From JALYLC01 sp035696365 (GTDB taxonomy: Bacteria; Actinomycetota; Thermoleophilia; Gaiellales; JALYLC01), in assembly GCA_035696365.1 (NCBI GenBank), contig DASRQS010000049.1, forward strand, positions 1 through 50,377: a stretch of DNA of 50,377 nt. Direction: 5' to 3'. The number at the start of each line of letters is the position of its first letter. Position 1 is the first letter of the stretch. The translations under genes were made by a program, and so were the position numbers. A model generated the notes under the pieces. It saw only the letters and a list, made by a program, of their open reading frames with translations, ran no database searches and was not told where the DNA came from. Of this stretch, positions 49,932 to 50,377 are shown piece by piece.

Positions 49932-50377
49932 GTCTTCGTCCCCTCGTGAGCCTGCAGCGCTGTGGCCTGCAGGAAGCGCGCGTAGGTGTCGTCGCCGGCC
50001 GCGTCGTCGCGCGGCTCGTAGGTCGCGAGCTGCGCGGTGGCGGCCGCGACCGTGCGCATCTCCTCCAGGCTGGAGAGCTCGCCGGCGGCGCGGGCCTGGA
50101 CGAGCACGTTGCCGAGCGCCGTCGCCTCGACCGGCCCTGCCAGCACCCGGCGTCCCAGCACGTCGGCCGTGATCTGGCAAAGCACCGCGTTGCGGGCGCC
50201 GCCGCCGATCACGTGGATCGTCTCGATGCCCCGGCCGCTCACGTGCTCGAGACGCTCGAGCACGAGCCGGTACTTGCAGGCCAGCGAGACGAGGATGCTG
50301 CGCACGAGCTCGCCGGTGGAGGCGGGCGGGCGCCCCCCGGCGCGCACGCAGGCCGCCGTGATCCGCGTGGGCATGTC
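49928..50377 (-). CDS. rhaB: Rhamnulokinase (FGGY family), C-terminal part
   Basis: Only the last 149 codons lie in the window; the gene continues beyond the right edge. The segment IHVIGGGARNAVLCQITADVLGRRVLAGPVEATALGN is the adenosine-binding motif of FGGY kinases and matches rhamnulokinase closely. The enzyme phosphorylates L-rhamnulose at O1 before the aldolase step. Its stop overlaps the isomerase start, giving the gene order kinase, isomerase, RhaEW. Confidence 0.88.
   Translation of the reverse strand, partial: DMPTRITAACVRAGGRPPASTGELVRSILVSLACKYRLVLERLEHVSGRGIETIHVIGGGARNAVLCQITADVLGRRVLAGPVEATALGNVLVQARAAGELSSLEEMRTVAAATAQLATYEPRDDAAGDDTYARFLQATALQAHEGTKT

Noticed and set aside
1..50377. 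tRNA, rRNA, insertion sequences, integrase or attachment sites
   Set aside because: None recognised by eye; the palindromic repeats are the only mobile-like sequences and no transposase gene accompanies them here.

Overview
The window is very GC-rich (roughly 70% by eye), densely coded and rich in GTG starts and 4-base stop/start overlaps. Family content is actinobacterial in flavour: a Streptomyces-type rhamnose isomerase, a fused RhaEW aldolase/dehydrogenase, an SCO4226-like DUF4242 protein, and extracellular SBBP and delta-60 repeat proteins. A soil actinobacterium, perhaps of the Thermoleophilia/Solirubrobacterales, is my best guess; this is inference, because there is no rRNA or other phylogenetic marker here. 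I saw no tRNA, rRNA, transposase, integrase or CRISPR array.

Left part (1-12.4 kb): a SnoaL-like protein coupled to a GcvT/DmdA-like folate-dependent demethylase, then a membrane-anchored or secreted M23-like protein. Next comes an operon of three large proteins I do not recognise with certainty (3078-9033), predicted to be leaderless. It converges on an unusual gene (9030-12359): an N-terminally membrane-anchored two-domain Clp/ClpB-type AAA+ ATPase whose last ~280 residues read as bacterial release factor RF2 with the GGQ catalytic domain cut out. This is the most remarkable object in the window.

Middle part (12.4-31 kb): cell-surface and secreted proteins and small enzymes. They are a polyproline-linked exported protein, a single-TM protein, an AcpA/phospholipase C-like phosphoesterase paired with a 3-TM protein, a trypsin-like protease, two divergent MFS transporters, a DUF4242/methyltransferase pair, a 1125-aa SBBP propeller protein, a PhyH dioxygenase, two cupins, a DppA-like M55 peptidase, a tiny zinc-ribbon-like protein, a delta-60 repeat protein, a glyoxalase-like VOC protein and a CAP-domain protein.

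Right part (31-50.4 kb): catabolic operons. An oligopeptide-type ABC transporter (substrate-binding protein, two permeases, fused double ATPase) is translationally coupled to a cyclic-amidohydrolase (dihydropyrimidinase/allantoinase type). A second operon encodes an M20 carbamoylase-type hydrolase, an aminotransferase, a ThDP enzyme, a PuuE-like deacetylase-fold protein and a Gfo/Idh/MocA oxidoreductase. It is divergent from a MarR-GNAT fusion regulator, with a perfect 24-bp palindrome at the regulator's start. Together they suggest uptake and breakdown of a cyclic or open ureide/amide compound, though the substrate cannot be read from sequence. The window ends in a rhamnose operon (kinase, isomerase, RhaEW).

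A small family of palindromic intergenic repeats with the core GGGGTCAGACCCC occurs at three loci (about 31.1-31.25, 33.4 and 46.6 kb). At 33.4 kb an inverted pair lies inside the predicted reading frame of the amidohydrolase.
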